From: Alphaproteobacteria bacterium
GTDB taxonomy: Bacteria > Pseudomonadota > Alphaproteobacteria > UBA3830
Reading direction: 5' to 3'
DNA length: 42,488 nucleotides
Assembly (NCBI GenBank): GCA_015062335.1
Contig: SUUU01000007.1
Location: 1-42,488 of the forward strand
Shown here: piece after piece, positions 1-8,617 of the stretch
Layout: each line of letters begins with the position of its first letter
Numbering within the stretch: position 1 is the first letter of the stretch
Made by a program: the position numbers and the translations under genes
Notes under the pieces: generated by a model
What the model saw: the letters and a program-made list of their open reading frames with translations, nothing else
Told to the model about the DNA's origin: nothing
Databases searched by the model: none

Positions 1-223
1 TACGCAGATCGTTATGAAAGTTACAAAGAATTTTTTCCATCAAAAAATCTAACACAATCAAAACGTTACGCTTCTTCAATAGAACGCAACAACGGTCGAC
101 AAAGACATTGGACGCGACATTTAAGCGAAAATCAATGTCGTTACTAAATTCATTGAAAATCTTGAAAAGTCAATGGCTCTGTTCGCGAAATTTCGCATCA
201 ACGAATTTATCAATAAAAATTAA
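1..223 (+). pseudogene. Degenerate 3' end of an IS1-family transposase
   Basis: The first frame reads YADRYESYKEFF and then SSIERNNGRQRHW, which resembles the C-terminal part of IS1-type DDE transposases (the IER-N-R segment). The protein is broken. Reading frame 1 hits a stop at 142-147. The family-like continuation FKRKS is in frame 3 around 120-134, and the tail KSMALFAKFRIN is in frame 2, ending at the TAA at 221-223. At least two frameshifts have therefore accumulated in the last 100 bases. The 5' part lies outside the window. I could not identify a terminal inverted repeat downstream. The stretch 224-423 is AT-rich and I see no gene in it. The remnant lies just beyond the end of the rimI-dapE operon, on the opposite strand. 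IS1-like membership comes from remembered family motifs, not a search. Confidence 0.65.
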
Positions 224-423
224 TTGTATTGCGAAAGTGAAAGTTTCAAAAAATTTTGTGTAAACTGTTTTTATCTTAGCCTCGAATCATTGAATCCCAC
301 GTTAAATAAAATCTGAAGAGGGAATTACGCCCTAATTAGAGATTTTTGAGATTCGTTTTTCCTCGAAACGTTGAGTATTCAAAAACAAATCTTTCCGTCA
401 AGTTTTTGTTGATCATCAAGTTA

Positions 424-846
424 TTAGTTAAAAGGGGGCTTATATTTCATTACAACAGCGTTTTGTGTTCCTTCGGAGAGCTGGTAGTAGTTTTTTCGAA
501 TAGCGATAGGGATAAATCCCAATTGTAAATACAGTGTTTTAGCGGCAATGTTGTTTTCAGCTACTTCAAGAAAAATTGTACAGCCTTTGCCGCATTGATT
601 AATAACGGATGTCAATAATTTTCTTCCTAATCCTTGTTTCCTGTGCTCAGCCAGAACAGCAAATGTGATGATTTCGACTTCATCTGATATTTTTCGGCAT
701 AATATAAAACCTTGATCAGTGCAAAATCCAAAATATAGGGGATTTGATAACATTTCGACGAAATCTCGTTTGGGCCAGAAATCGTCAAAACATTTTGATC
801 TGATTTCGAAAATTAACTTAGAATCATCGACTGTCAACTTTCTCAT
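424..846 (-). CDS. rimI: Ribosomal-protein-alanine N-acetyltransferase (RimI-like GNAT)
   Basis: A 140-residue single-domain GNAT protein. The acetyl-CoA pyrophosphate-binding motif is visible as AEHRKQGLGRKLL around residues 66-78, following the typical beta-strand IITFAVL. The C-terminal half has the RimI-like pattern LEVAENNIAAKTLYLQLGF, then a conserved basic/tyrosine stretch (RKNYY). RimI acetylates the N-terminal alanine of ribosomal protein S18 in E. coli; other GNATs of this size act on other targets, so substrate is inferred. The gene overlaps the 3' end of dapE by 4 bases, so it is probably translated from the same mRNA. In many bacteria rimI sits beside tsaB instead; that partner is not in this window. 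Confidence 0.82.
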   Translation of the reverse strand: MRKLTVDDSKLIFEIRSKCFDDFWPKRDFVEMLSNPLYFGFCTDQGFILCRKISDEVEIITFAVLAEHRKQGLGRKLLTSVINQCGKGCTIFLEVAENNIAAKTLYLQLGFIPIAIRKNYYQLSEGTQNAVVMKYKPPFN

Positions 847-1964
847 CGAAAATAATTTCGCAAAAATTCAAGATATATTTCCTCGAGAATATATAAATCT
901 TCGATTTTTACTTTTTCGTTTGCCTGATGAATTGTTTCATCGATAAGGCCGAATTCGATAACATTGCAGTACTTTATCATATGGCGTGCATCAGATATTC
1001 CACCGGCAGCTGAAAATTCAGGTGTTAATCCCGTGATATTCTTAATCGATTGAGCAAGCAAGTTGTGCAGATTTTGATCATCACAATAGTAAGCTTCTCC
1101 GCTTACTTTGAAATTTAAATCGATGTCATATATTCGGGCCTCGTTTTGCAAAATCATTTTTAATTGATTCGCAGAATAATCTCCACCAAAACGAATGTTA
1201 AGATTTGCAGAACTTTTTTCAGGAACTACATTCTCAGCATAGTTGTCAGAAAAGAGTAGGGTGGGTTCAAGATTGGTTTTCGGAAATCTTTTGTCATTAT
1301 GTTTCCACGGATACTGCTTTATTTTTGCAATATATTCGCAAAGCTGCATCAAAGAATTTTTGAAATTTTGCGGATATGCAACATGCCCTTGTTTTCCGTG
1401 AGATCGTACGTCTATATTGATACTTCCTCGATGTCCTGCATACACTCGATCTCCGAGTTTTTGATACGAGGATGGTTCTCCGAGGATGCAATCGTCAGGA
1501 ATTTCTGCATTCTGGTTCGCCCAATTTAATACGGATTGAATACCGTCATACGATCCAATTTCTTCATCTCCGGTAATGAAAAAAAGTAGTTCGCCATTAA
1601 AGTCGTTTTGAATAAATTTCTTCGCAGCACAACAAAATGCTGCGATTCCGCCTTTCATATCGGCTACACCTCGTCCTATTAAGTATCCATCATGAACTGA
1701 GGGATTAAACGGATCTGTTTTCCATTCGCCACCAGGTGGAACTACATCTGAATGTCCGAGAAACCCGAGTTTTTTTCCTTTTCCTCCGCGATATTTTGCA
1801 AACAGGTTAGGAATGCAACGTTTTTTTGAACCGAATGTTAAAATTTCCGTTGAAAATCCAAGTTTCTGCAGAAATTTTGAGATGCACTCAATCGCTCCAT
1901 CGTCATCAGGAGTAACACTTTTACAACGTATCAGATCGGAGCAAAATTCTATGACATCTGTCAT
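843..1964 (-). CDS. dapE: Succinyl-diaminopimelate desuccinylase
   Basis: Hydrolyses N-succinyl-LL-diaminopimelate to LL-DAP and succinate in the succinylase branch of lysine and peptidoglycan precursor synthesis. It is a 373-residue M20-family metallopeptidase of usual length. Visible zinc-site residues are H71 (GHSDVVPPGG), D102 (GRGVADMKGG), the E134/E135 pair (TGDEEIGS; E134 expected general base), E163 (LGEPS) and H346 (ETIHQANE). The dimerisation domain lies between about residues 180 and 290. The start ATG shares one base with the TAA stop of dapD, which argues for translational coupling. With dapD upstream and lysC about 4.5 kb away on the other strand, three DAP-pathway steps are in this window. 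Confidence 0.95.
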   Translation of the reverse strand: MTDVIEFCSDLIRCKSVTPDDDGAIECISKFLQKLGFSTEILTFGSKKRCIPNLFAKYRGGKGKKLGFLGHSDVVPPGGEWKTDPFNPSVHDGYLIGRGVADMKGGIAAFCCAAKKFIQNDFNGELLFFITGDEEIGSYDGIQSVLNWANQNAEIPDDCILGEPSSYQKLGDRVYAGHRGSINIDVRSHGKQGHVAYPQNFKNSLMQLCEYIAKIKQYPWKHNDKRFPKTNLEPTLLFSDNYAENVVPEKSSANLNIRFGGDYSANQLKMILQNEARIYDIDLNFKVSGEAYYCDDQNLHNLLAQSIKNITGLTPEFSAAGGISDARHMIKYCNVIEFGLIDETIHQANEKVKIEDLYILEEIYLEFLRNYFR

Positions 1965-2938
1965 TATTGTCTCAACAATTCATTTATTGCTGTTTTTTTT
2001 CTTGTTTCTGCCGTAACTTTTTTTACAACTACTGCACAACATAAACTTAGACCATTATCGGTTGAATAAGTTCCGGCAACAACGACAGAGTAGGGAGGAA
2101 TGTAGCCAAACGAAACAGCACCTGTTTCTCTATCAATAATTTTTGTTGATGCTGACAGAACAACACCCGCGCCAATCACAGAACCTTCTCCTACAATAAC
2201 TCCTTCTGTTATTACGCTTCGTGCACCGATGAAGCAATTGTCTTCGATAATTACAGGGTTTGCCTGTAACGGCTCAAGTACTCCACCAATAGTGACTCCA
2301 TCAGAAATATGACAATTTTTACCTATTTGAGCGCAACTACCTACTAAAGCATTGGAATCTATCATTGTTGATTCACCGATATATGCGCCAATATTAATAA
2401 AACATGGCATCAACACAACTGATTTTTCTATATGGGCTCCTTTCCGAATCAAACTGCCTGGAACTGATCTAAATCCGGCGCGTACAAAATCTTCCTCACG
2501 CCAATTCTCTGTTTTTAGAGGAACTTTATCAAAAAATGGACAAGATCCTCCTTCCATTATCTCTGATTTATTAAATCTAAAAAACAGCAAAATAGCTTTT
2601 TTCAAATAGTCATTAACAACCCATTTTCCATCGATTTTTTCAGCTATTCTTAATTTTCCTGAATCAAGTAATTCTATTGCCTCATTAATGCAATTAACAT
2701 TTTCTGATTCTTTGTTCCAAACTTTTTCTATTGAATTTTTTAACATTTCTTCTCCGTGATTAATTTTCTGCCCCAATTTAACATGCCCTTTGTGACTTAA
2801 CAAATTCGAAATTTTACTTACCAGCAAGGCTCCGCCACCTGTAACCATGAATGATGCAGGGAGGCCTATGCTGATGCCAACGGCTATGCACAAGGTCAAT
2901 TTTACTGCGCCGATTATCGATAGAATTTTCTTTATCAT
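1964..2938 (-). CDS. dapD: Tetrahydrodipicolinate N-succinyltransferase with hydrophobic N-terminal extension
   Basis: Catalyses succinyl-CoA-dependent succinylation of tetrahydrodipicolinate. The left-handed beta-helix part is clear: [28 protein letters not shown]-like text, [20 protein letters not shown], and a C-terminus resembling E. coli DapD (INELLR). E. coli DapD is about 274 residues; its start aligns with the internal Met at base 2746 (residue 65 here; 260 residues from there). The frame stays open upstream to an ATG at 2938 preceded by AGGAGG and a 6-base spacer, an excellent ribosome-binding site. This adds 64 residues with a long hydrophobic segment (residues 2-45). The internal Met also has GGAG five bases upstream. 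Both starts are credible, so full-length and short forms may exist. A further in-frame ATG at 3004 follows the tadE stop directly but lacks as good a site. Confidence 0.9.
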   Translation of the reverse strand: MIKKILSIIGAVKLTLCIAVGISIGLPASFMVTGGGALLVSKISNLLSHKGHVKLGQKINHGEEMLKNSIEKVWNKESENVNCINEAIELLDSGKLRIAEKIDGKWVVNDYLKKAILLFFRFNKSEIMEGGSCPFFDKVPLKTENWREEDFVRAGFRSVPGSLIRKGAHIEKSVVLMPCFINIGAYIGESTMIDSNALVGSCAQIGKNCHISDGVTIGGVLEPLQANPVIIEDNCFIGARSVITEGVIVGEGSVIGAGVVLSASTKIIDRETGAVSFGYIPPYSVVVAGTYSTDNGLSLCCAVVVKKVTAETRKKTAINELLRQ

Positions 2939-3004
2939 TAAAGCCTCCTGATAATTTTCTACTTTCAATGATAGAATAGCCGAATACTTATTACAAGCTA
3001 TCAT

Positions 3005-3766
3005 TTATTGAGGTGGTGTTTCGTTAAATAATCCAGGTCGCGGTGCAAAAATTATGTAAGTATGAAACCATCCGCCGGTATTACTACCAAATGATGTCGC
3101 TTTTGGATTATGTAGAAACAATCCCCAAGTGGATGGATGTTCTTTGTCTTTGTTTGTCGTTCCGTAACACCAGCTTGAATTCAAATATAAATCCAGCAGA
3201 ATTTTTACTTCATCCTTTTTGATATTTAATTGGGGGTGTAGATGTTGTACATCATATTCCTGTCCGATTTTCCATTGAGCTCCGTTTACCCATTGTTTGA
3301 TCGTTCCTGAAGTGACAATTTCTCCCCTTGATTGCGTAGGTACCGGAGCACCAAAGGGGATACATGCCCACATAATTTTTGCTGTATTGTTTTCGCAGCC
3401 TTTTAGGTAATAAATCGACATTTGTACAGCAGGAATTATTATATTTTCAGAAGAATAGCTTCCGAAATGATCAAGATTTCCTCCATCATAAGAGAGAAAT
3501 GCCGCCGCTGAGATATAGTCGTAATCTTTTCGCGTTATTTTTTTGTCAGATCTTAGCTGTGAAATATTTTGTAGCATATTGACAGCGCATTCTGCACTAA
3601 AGGATAAATTTTTTTTGATCTTTGCGATTTTTACCAAATCATGGATATAAAGTAATAGCATTATAAAGATAGGTACTGTGAAAGCAAATTCTATGAGGAT
3701 TGTTCCTTTTTGCCAAAGGGGGTTACCCCCTTCCGTCAATTTTTTTGTACATTTTTTCAAGCGCAT
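3005..3766 (-). CDS. TadE-like pseudopilin / pilus assembly protein
   Basis: A 253-residue protein with a basic leader followed by GTILIEFAFTVPIF and a hydrophobic helix (about residues 21-42). Glycine 21 and glutamate 26 match the prepilin-peptidase pattern of TadE-type pseudopilins, in which cleavage follows Gly and Glu is at +5. The rest (about 43-253) is soluble, presumably periplasmic, and has no domain I recognise; it contains several cysteines and tryptophans. TadE proteins are minor pilins of Flp/Tad type IVb pili. No other tad gene (cpaA, tadA, tadB, tadC) is nearby, so the rest of the machine would have to be elsewhere. It is the first gene of a minus-strand unit; its TAA is followed directly by an ATG in the dapD frame. 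Confidence 0.6.
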   Translation of the reverse strand: MRLKKCTKKLTEGGNPLWQKGTILIEFAFTVPIFIMLLLYIHDLVKIAKIKKNLSFSAECAVNMLQNISQLRSDKKITRKDYDYISAAAFLSYDGGNLDHFGSYSSENIIIPAVQMSIYYLKGCENNTAKIMWACIPFGAPVPTQSRGEIVTSGTIKQWVNGAQWKIGQEYDVQHLHPQLNIKKDEVKILLDLYLNSSWCYGTTNKDKEHPSTWGLFLHNPKATSFGSNTGGWFHTYIIFAPRPGLFNETPPQ

Positions 3767-3902
3767 GGGCGTTCCTTCATTTTTCGGAATGATAACGTTA
3801 TTGCATCAACATGTAAATAAAGTTGAAAGTATCTTGGTTGAAGAGCTCGAATGCGTATGATACACTTCGCACGGTTTTTGGGTGCGCTTTTTGGAACAGA
3901 GA

Positions 3903-4829
3903 ATGTATAGAATAGAAGAGATCGTTATCGCCTGGATACGTGATTTGATGAAAACTATCAAAGGAAGAGATTGGATCATTGTTATTCCATATATTTGGGT
4001 ATTTCTGTTCTTTATTTGTCCATGTTTCATTTTGATAAAGATAAGTTTTTCTGACAACGTTCTGGCATCTCCTCCTTATACTTCTGTTTTAGAGTGGTTG
4101 TCGGGAGAGGTTTTACAGCTTCGATTGAATTTGGGTAATTATTTGACATTATTTACAGATGAGATGTACGTAAAAGGATTTATGACCTCCATTTTAATAG
4201 CTGGAACTTCAACGATTTGTTGTCTATTGATTGGATTTCCGATGGCCTACGGAATAGCAAGGACTTCAGAGAAATTTCGCACGATTTTTTTGATGTTGGT
4301 TGTGCTTCCCTTTTGGACATCGTTTTTAATTCGTGTTTATGCCTGGATTGTTTTGTTAAGTCCTGCAGGTGTGATCAATAATGTATTGATAAAATGGCAT
4401 TTGATCAGTGCACCTTTGCCGTTATTAAATAATTCTTATGCTGCTTGCATAGGTATCATTTACGCCTATTTGCCGTTTATGATCATTCCAGTATATAGCG
4501 CCATCGAAAAGATTGATTACTCTTTCATGGAGGCTGCGTATGATTTAGGCTGTTCTCCATTGAAGGCGTTTTTTTCAATTATTGTTCCTCTTTCCAGGCC
4601 TGGTATTTATGCAGGATCTGCATTGGTTTTTGTGCCGGCGATTGGGGAATTTGTTATTCCGGAGTTGTTGGGCGGATCGCAAACTTTGACCATCGGAAGA
4701 TTAGTTTGGAATGAATTTTTCGGAAATATGTCATGGCCAACGGCTGCGGCCTTGTCGATGGTTTTACTGTTGTTTGTGGTGCTTCCGATTGTGTTGGCGC
4801 AGCGTCGTAAAGACTCTCGCATTTATTAG
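3903..4829 (+). CDS. potB: Spermidine/putrescine-type ABC transporter permease (PotB-like)
   Basis: An inner-membrane ABC permease with about six transmembrane segments. The EAA cytoplasmic loop, which contacts the ATPase, is visible as EAAYDLGCSPLKAFF near the last third. The PotB assignment rests on the overall pattern and on the tandem arrangement with a PotC-like gene. The start is uncertain. The ATG at 3903 has a GGAACAG stretch upstream and is used here; GTG at 3882 or ATG at 3948 are alternatives, and the last gives an N-terminus closest to usual PotB length. Neither an ATPase (potA) nor a binding protein (potD) is adjacent. The 5' neighbour, tadE, is divergent. Confidence 0.82.
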   Translation: MYRIEEIVIAWIRDLMKTIKGRDWIIVIPYIWVFLFFICPCFILIKISFSDNVLASPPYTSVLEWLSGEVLQLRLNLGNYLTLFTDEMYVKGFMTSILIAGTSTICCLLIGFPMAYGIARTSEKFRTIFLMLVVLPFWTSFLIRVYAWIVLLSPAGVINNVLIKWHLISAPLPLLNNSYAACIGIIYAYLPFMIIPVYSAIEKIDYSFMEAAYDLGCSPLKAFFSIIVPLSRPGIYAGSALVFVPAIGEFVIPELLGGSQTLTIGRLVWNEFFGNMSWPTAAALSMVLLLFVVLPIVLAQRRKDSRIY

Positions 4830-4844
4830 CAGTGGAGTAGTTCG

Positions 4845-5681
4845 ATGCGAATTCCTTGGACAAAAATATTTTTATTTTTAGGGTATATGTTCTTGTATAT
4901 CCCATTGTTGTGTATCGTCATATATTCATTTAATGAATCGAGATATTTAAATACTTGGTTGGGATTTTCTTTACGGTGGTATAAGGAGTTGATATCGAAT
5001 CAAATTATTTTGCAAGCAACTTGGACTAGTTTAAAAGTTGCGGCTGTATCGGCTACTGTATCTGTCGTTTTAGGAACAATGGCCGCTATTGTTTTTACAC
5101 GTTTTAGTCGTTTTCGAGGAAAAAGTTTATTTGTAGGCTCTGTGACTGCCCCATTGGTTATGCCTGAAGTCATTTTAGGTTTGGCATTATTAATGTTGTT
5201 TGTTGGTTTGGAAAAAATAATAGGATGGCCTAATGGTTGCGGAACCATGACCGTAATAATTGCTCATATCACTCTCACGCTATCATACGTCACAATGGTC
5301 GTGCAATCTCGGCTTCAAGATCTGGATAAATCTATTGAGGAAGCAGCGTTGGATTTGGGGGCATCACCTTTAAAAGTTTTTTTTGTAATTACATTGCCGA
5401 TGATTGCTCCATCAATCGTATTGGGATGGCTTTTAGCTTTTGCTTTATCTTTGGATGATGTTGTTATTGCAAGTTTTGTAGCTGGTCCGGGATCTACCAC
5501 ATTGCCAATGATTATTTTTTCCAGTTTGCGATTTGGTATTTCTCCGGAAGTAAACGCGTTGGCGACTATTTTAATGACAGCGTTATCTATTGGAGTAGTT
5601 GCGACTGCAATCGTTATTTATAAAAAGAAAATTCAGAAAGGAGCGAAGAATGAAGCCTTACGTTATAGTTCTCGGAAATGA
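4845..5681 (+). CDS. potC: Spermidine/putrescine-type ABC transporter permease (PotC-like)
   Basis: A 278-residue partner permease to the upstream PotB-like protein, of normal PotC length. The EAA loop reads EEAALDLGASPLKVFFVITLP around residues 165-185, followed by the conserved proline-rich turn and a membrane segment with SLDDVVIASF, a pattern common to PotC proteins. It begins 15 bases after the potB stop. Its 3' end overlaps the mipZ coding region by 32 bases in another frame, so transport and division genes are probably on one transcript. The substrate is inferred from the family, and related permeases carry other small cations or organic acids. Confidence 0.85.
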   Translation: MRIPWTKIFLFLGYMFLYIPLLCIVIYSFNESRYLNTWLGFSLRWYKELISNQIILQATWTSLKVAAVSATVSVVLGTMAAIVFTRFSRFRGKSLFVGSVTAPLVMPEVILGLALLMLFVGLEKIIGWPNGCGTMTVIIAHITLTLSYVTMVVQSRLQDLDKSIEEAALDLGASPLKVFFVITLPMIAPSIVLGWLLAFALSLDDVVIASFVAGPGSTTLPMIIFSSLRFGISPEVNALATILMTALSIGVVATAIVIYKKKIQKGAKNEALRYSSRK

Positions 5682-6438
5682 AAAAGGAGGTACCGGAAAA
5701 TCTACGATAGCGATGCACATTGCAGTGTATTTGCTGAATAGAGGATTTAAGGTCGGTACAATAGATATTGATGCTCGCCAGGGAACATTTACCCATTACT
5801 TTGAAAATCGATTAAAAAGTAATATTGATGGAAAAATAAAGTTGTCAGAGCATGTAACAATTCAAAAGGCTCAAGCAGACAGTGTAAAAGAATCACAGGC
5901 AATGGAGTCCGAAGCTTTACAGGCGGCTTTTTCAAAATTAGAAGGTTGTGATTTTTTGGTCATAGATACTCCAGGTAACGACACGTTTTTATCACAAGTA
6001 GCACATTCTTTTGCTGATACTTTAATTAGTCCGATGAACGATAGCTATATTGATTTAGATGTGTTAGTTCGTTTGGATAAAAATGATTCTAAAATTATGA
6101 GGCCTAGTGTATATGCAGAAATGGTTTGGAAACAACGACAGATGAGGGCGGTTCGGAAACAAAAGCCGATAGATTGGATAGTAATCAGAAATAGATTAAC
6201 GACTTTATATACAAAAAACAGAAAAGACATAAACGTTGTGCTGGAAGCTTTATCTAAAAGGATAGGTTTTCGTTTAGGAAACGGTTTTTGCGAGAGGGTC
6301 ATTTTTAGAGAGTTATTTTTATCCGGGTTAACTTTACTAGATCTTGAAGATAAAGGTATAGAGTTGAGTCTTTCTCATGTTTCTGCACGGCAGGAGTTGC
6401 GAGAATTGATTAGTTTTATGCGCTTGCCGGGTATCTGA
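5650..6438 (+). CDS. mipZ: Division-plane positioning ATPase MipZ
   Basis: A 262-residue ParA/MinD-superfamily ATPase. The deviant Walker A (GNEKGGTGKST, residues 9-19) contains the signature lysine K12 and P-loop K17. Walker B is FLVIDTPGND. The central and C-terminal parts follow Caulobacter MipZ closely as I remember it: SPMNDSYIDLD, then IDWIVIRNRLTT, KRIGFRLGNGF, RVIFRELFLSGLTLLDL and a terminal SARQELREL. MipZ forms a gradient from ParB-bound origins and blocks FtsZ assembly near the poles. I chose the ATG at 5650 because the protein begins at the usual place and it is preceded by AAAGGAGCGAAGA, a strong ribosome-binding site. It overlaps the end of potC. parA and parB, its functional partners, lie at 22971-24543. 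Confidence 0.93.
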   Translation: MKPYVIVLGNEKGGTGKSTIAMHIAVYLLNRGFKVGTIDIDARQGTFTHYFENRLKSNIDGKIKLSEHVTIQKAQADSVKESQAMESEALQAAFSKLEGCDFLVIDTPGNDTFLSQVAHSFADTLISPMNDSYIDLDVLVRLDKNDSKIMRPSVYAEMVWKQRQMRAVRKQKPIDWIVIRNRLTTLYTKNRKDINVVLEALSKRIGFRLGNGFCERVIFRELFLSGLTLLDLEDKGIELSLSHVSARQELRELISFMRLPGI

Positions 6439-6445
6439 CAGAGTT

Positions 6446-7618
6446 ATGGCAAGGATTGTTCAAAAATTTGGAGGCACTTCGGTTGCCACTTTAGAACGTA
6501 TAAAACATGTGGCTGAGATCATCGCAAAGACAAGAGAAATAGCGGATGTTGTTGCGGTGGTTTCCGCCATGGCAGGTGTTACGAACAAATTTGTCAATTA
6601 TGTTTATGATTTAGGTGGAAGGGAAGGGGATCCAGAGTATGATTTTGTTGTATCATCCGGAGAAATTGTTACAGCGGGGTTGTTAGCAACAGCATTGAAA
6701 AGTTTGGGAGTTGTTTCCAGATCATATGCTGGTTGGCAAGTTCCGATTATTACTTCTAATCGTTTTGGTTCAGCATTTATCCAATCGGTAGATCCGTCTG
6801 ATTTGGAGATGGATTTAAAGAAAGGCGTTGTTCCTGTAGTATGTGGTTTTCAGGGGATCGATGAAAACAATAGAATTACTACATTGGGTAGAGGGGGTTC
6901 GGATTTAACGGCTGTGGCTATATCAGACGCTGTTAAAGCCGAAAGGTGTGATATTTATTCTGATGTTGACGGTGTGTATACTGTCGATCCAAATCTATAT
7001 GCAAAAGCTCGTCGGTTAAGGAGTATCAGCTACAATGAAATGCTGGAAATGTCGGCATTCGGAGCAAAAGTTTTACAAGAGCAATCTGTTGCCTATGCTT
7101 TAGAAAAAAATGTCAAGGTTAGGGTAGCTTCCACTTTTGTTGAAAACGACGGGACTATAATATGTCATAATGTTACAGATAAAAAGTTTTGCGGACTTGC
7201 TGTGCAGCATAATGTTGTTCAAGTTAAGATTTTTCATAACAATGTTGAAAAAGTAATACAGAATGAATTATCGTCGCACTTTATCAGATATGATGTACTT
7301 CAGTCCGGAGATGGTAAATTTAGCATTATTATGGACAGAAAAAGGTTGGCGACTGCTCGGCAAATTTTAAGTAGTATCGAGGGGGTTATCAATATAAAGC
7401 AAGAAATGGTTAGGCGACATTGCTCGCGTATCAGTGTCATAGGCAGAGATTTGAATAATGATGACGTTAACGAAATTAGGTCGCTTGTCAATGCTAGTGG
7501 AATAGAAGTTTTTTGTTGCTCAAAAAGTCGATATGGAATAAATTTGGTCCTGTTAACTGAGCATTTATTGAAAGCTGTTGACATATTACATAGAAATTGT
7601 GGATTAGAAAATGAATGA
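6446..7618 (+). CDS. lysC: Aspartate kinase
   Basis: Phosphorylates aspartate, the first step toward lysine, DAP, threonine and methionine. It has 390 residues. The N-terminal amino-acid kinase domain shows VQKFGGTSVA at residues 5-14, the VSSGE segment, LGRGGSDLTAVA and the YSDVDGVYTVDP stretch. Two ACT-type regulatory regions follow (about residues 255-390), where lysine or threonine feedback would bind. The C-terminal ACT part has VIGRDLNNDDVNEI, comparable to typical VGAGM-type segments but diverged. It starts 7 bases after mipZ and its end overlaps the next gene by 8 bases. DAP synthesis for the wall is the likely main use, given dapD and dapE in the same window. Confidence 0.94.
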   Translation: MARIVQKFGGTSVATLERIKHVAEIIAKTREIADVVAVVSAMAGVTNKFVNYVYDLGGREGDPEYDFVVSSGEIVTAGLLATALKSLGVVSRSYAGWQVPIITSNRFGSAFIQSVDPSDLEMDLKKGVVPVVCGFQGIDENNRITTLGRGGSDLTAVAISDAVKAERCDIYSDVDGVYTVDPNLYAKARRLRSISYNEMLEMSAFGAKVLQEQSVAYALEKNVKVRVASTFVENDGTIICHNVTDKKFCGLAVQHNVVQVKIFHNNVEKVIQNELSSHFIRYDVLQSGDGKFSIIMDRKRLATARQILSSIEGVINIKQEMVRRHCSRISVIGRDLNNDDVNEIRSLVNASGIEVFCCSKSRYGINLVLLTEHLLKAVDILHRNCGLENE

Positions 7619-8615
7619 AAAAATTTTAAAGTTAATGGAGCGCGGTTCAAAGATTTTAGGTAGTAAATATGCGTTGTTGGGCGGTGCTATGACTTGGATT
7701 TCGGAGTCCAATCTTGTGTCTGCAATGTGCAATTCAGGCGTATTTGGTGTGCTTGCATCCGGGGCAATGGATGGTGATCAGCTAAAATATGAAATTATTG
7801 CAACACAGCAAAAAACAAGTCGTAATTTTGGTGTGAATGTTATAGTTATGAATCCGAAAATTCAGGATTTGATTGATGTTTGCGGTGAAAGAAAGGTTTC
7901 GCACGTATTTTTGGCTGGCGGATTACCGGATAAATCGACGATAGACAAAATTCATGGATACGGGATGCAAGCTATTGCTTTTGCTCCGGCTTTAGCTATT
8001 GCGAGGCGTCTATTTAAACAAGGTGTTGATGCTTTAGTAATAGAGGGACATGAAGCCGGTGGACATGTCGGCCCTCTAACAACGATGGTTTTGATTCAAG
8101 ATATTTTGCTAAATCTGAAAGAATATCCGATTTTTGTTGCAGGTGGAATTCTTCGAGGAGAAATTGTCGCCACTTTGTTGCAATTGGGTGCGGCAGGGTG
8201 CCAGCTAGGTACAGTTTTTGCGTGTTGCAAGGAATCCATTGCTCACGATGCTTTTAAAACAGCATTCCTGAAAGCAAGTGGCCGTAGCGCGGTGCTTCCT
8301 GTTCAGCTAGATAAAAAGTTTCATGTTTCACCTGTTCGAGCATTGGAAAATATAGGAACAGATGAATTTGTTGAAAAACAAAGAGAAATTTTGGAAAAAT
8401 TTGGGCGAGGTGAGGTTGGCACCGTTGATGGAAAGCTGTCATTGGAACGTTTTTGGGCCGGATCATTGCGTCGCGCAGTTAGAGAAGGTGATGTTGATCG
8501 TGGATCATTAATGGCCGGACAAATTGTAGAGCTAGTGAGATCTGAGAAATCCATTGATGAAATCATATCGACTTTGCTACAAGAGGCAGACAGTTATTTA
8601 GAATCACTGAATTAA
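7611..8615 (+). CDS. FMN-dependent FabK-type enoyl-ACP reductase or nitronate monooxygenase
   Basis: A 334-residue TIM-barrel flavoprotein of the 2-nitropropane dioxygenase superfamily. The N-terminus has the substrate/FMN-site pattern GGAMTWIS and SNSG-like text (MCNSGVFGVLASGAM). The phosphate-binding region reads EGHEAGGHVGPLTTM (about residues 145-159), then VAGGILRG and GAAGCQLGTVF. The EG-x-EAGGH-x-G form followed by LTTM recalls FabK as much as nitronate monooxygenases, and sequence alone does not settle it. If the genome lacks fabI, fatty-acid synthesis would be the natural role. The gene overlaps lysC by 8 bases and is the last of the potB-lysC cluster. Confidence 0.8.
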   Translation: MNEKILKLMERGSKILGSKYALLGGAMTWISESNLVSAMCNSGVFGVLASGAMDGDQLKYEIIATQQKTSRNFGVNVIVMNPKIQDLIDVCGERKVSHVFLAGGLPDKSTIDKIHGYGMQAIAFAPALAIARRLFKQGVDALVIEGHEAGGHVGPLTTMVLIQDILLNLKEYPIFVAGGILRGEIVATLLQLGAAGCQLGTVFACCKESIAHDAFKTAFLKASGRSAVLPVQLDKKFHVSPVRALENIGTDEFVEKQREILEKFGRGEVGTVDGKLSLERFWAGSLRRAVREGDVDRGSLMAGQIVELVRSEKSIDEIISTLLQEADSYLESLN

Positions 8616-8617
8616 TT

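Noticed and set aside
5599-5649. In-frame upstream start for mipZ inside potC.
   Set aside because: It lacks a ribosome-binding site and adds residues not found in MipZ; the ATG at 5650 has a strong one and the family N-terminus.
8325-8342. TGTTTCACCTG, resembling half of a parS palindrome, in the FabK-type gene.
   Set aside because: Only one arm matches; the second arm does not, and it lies in a coding region. A single half site is expected by chance.
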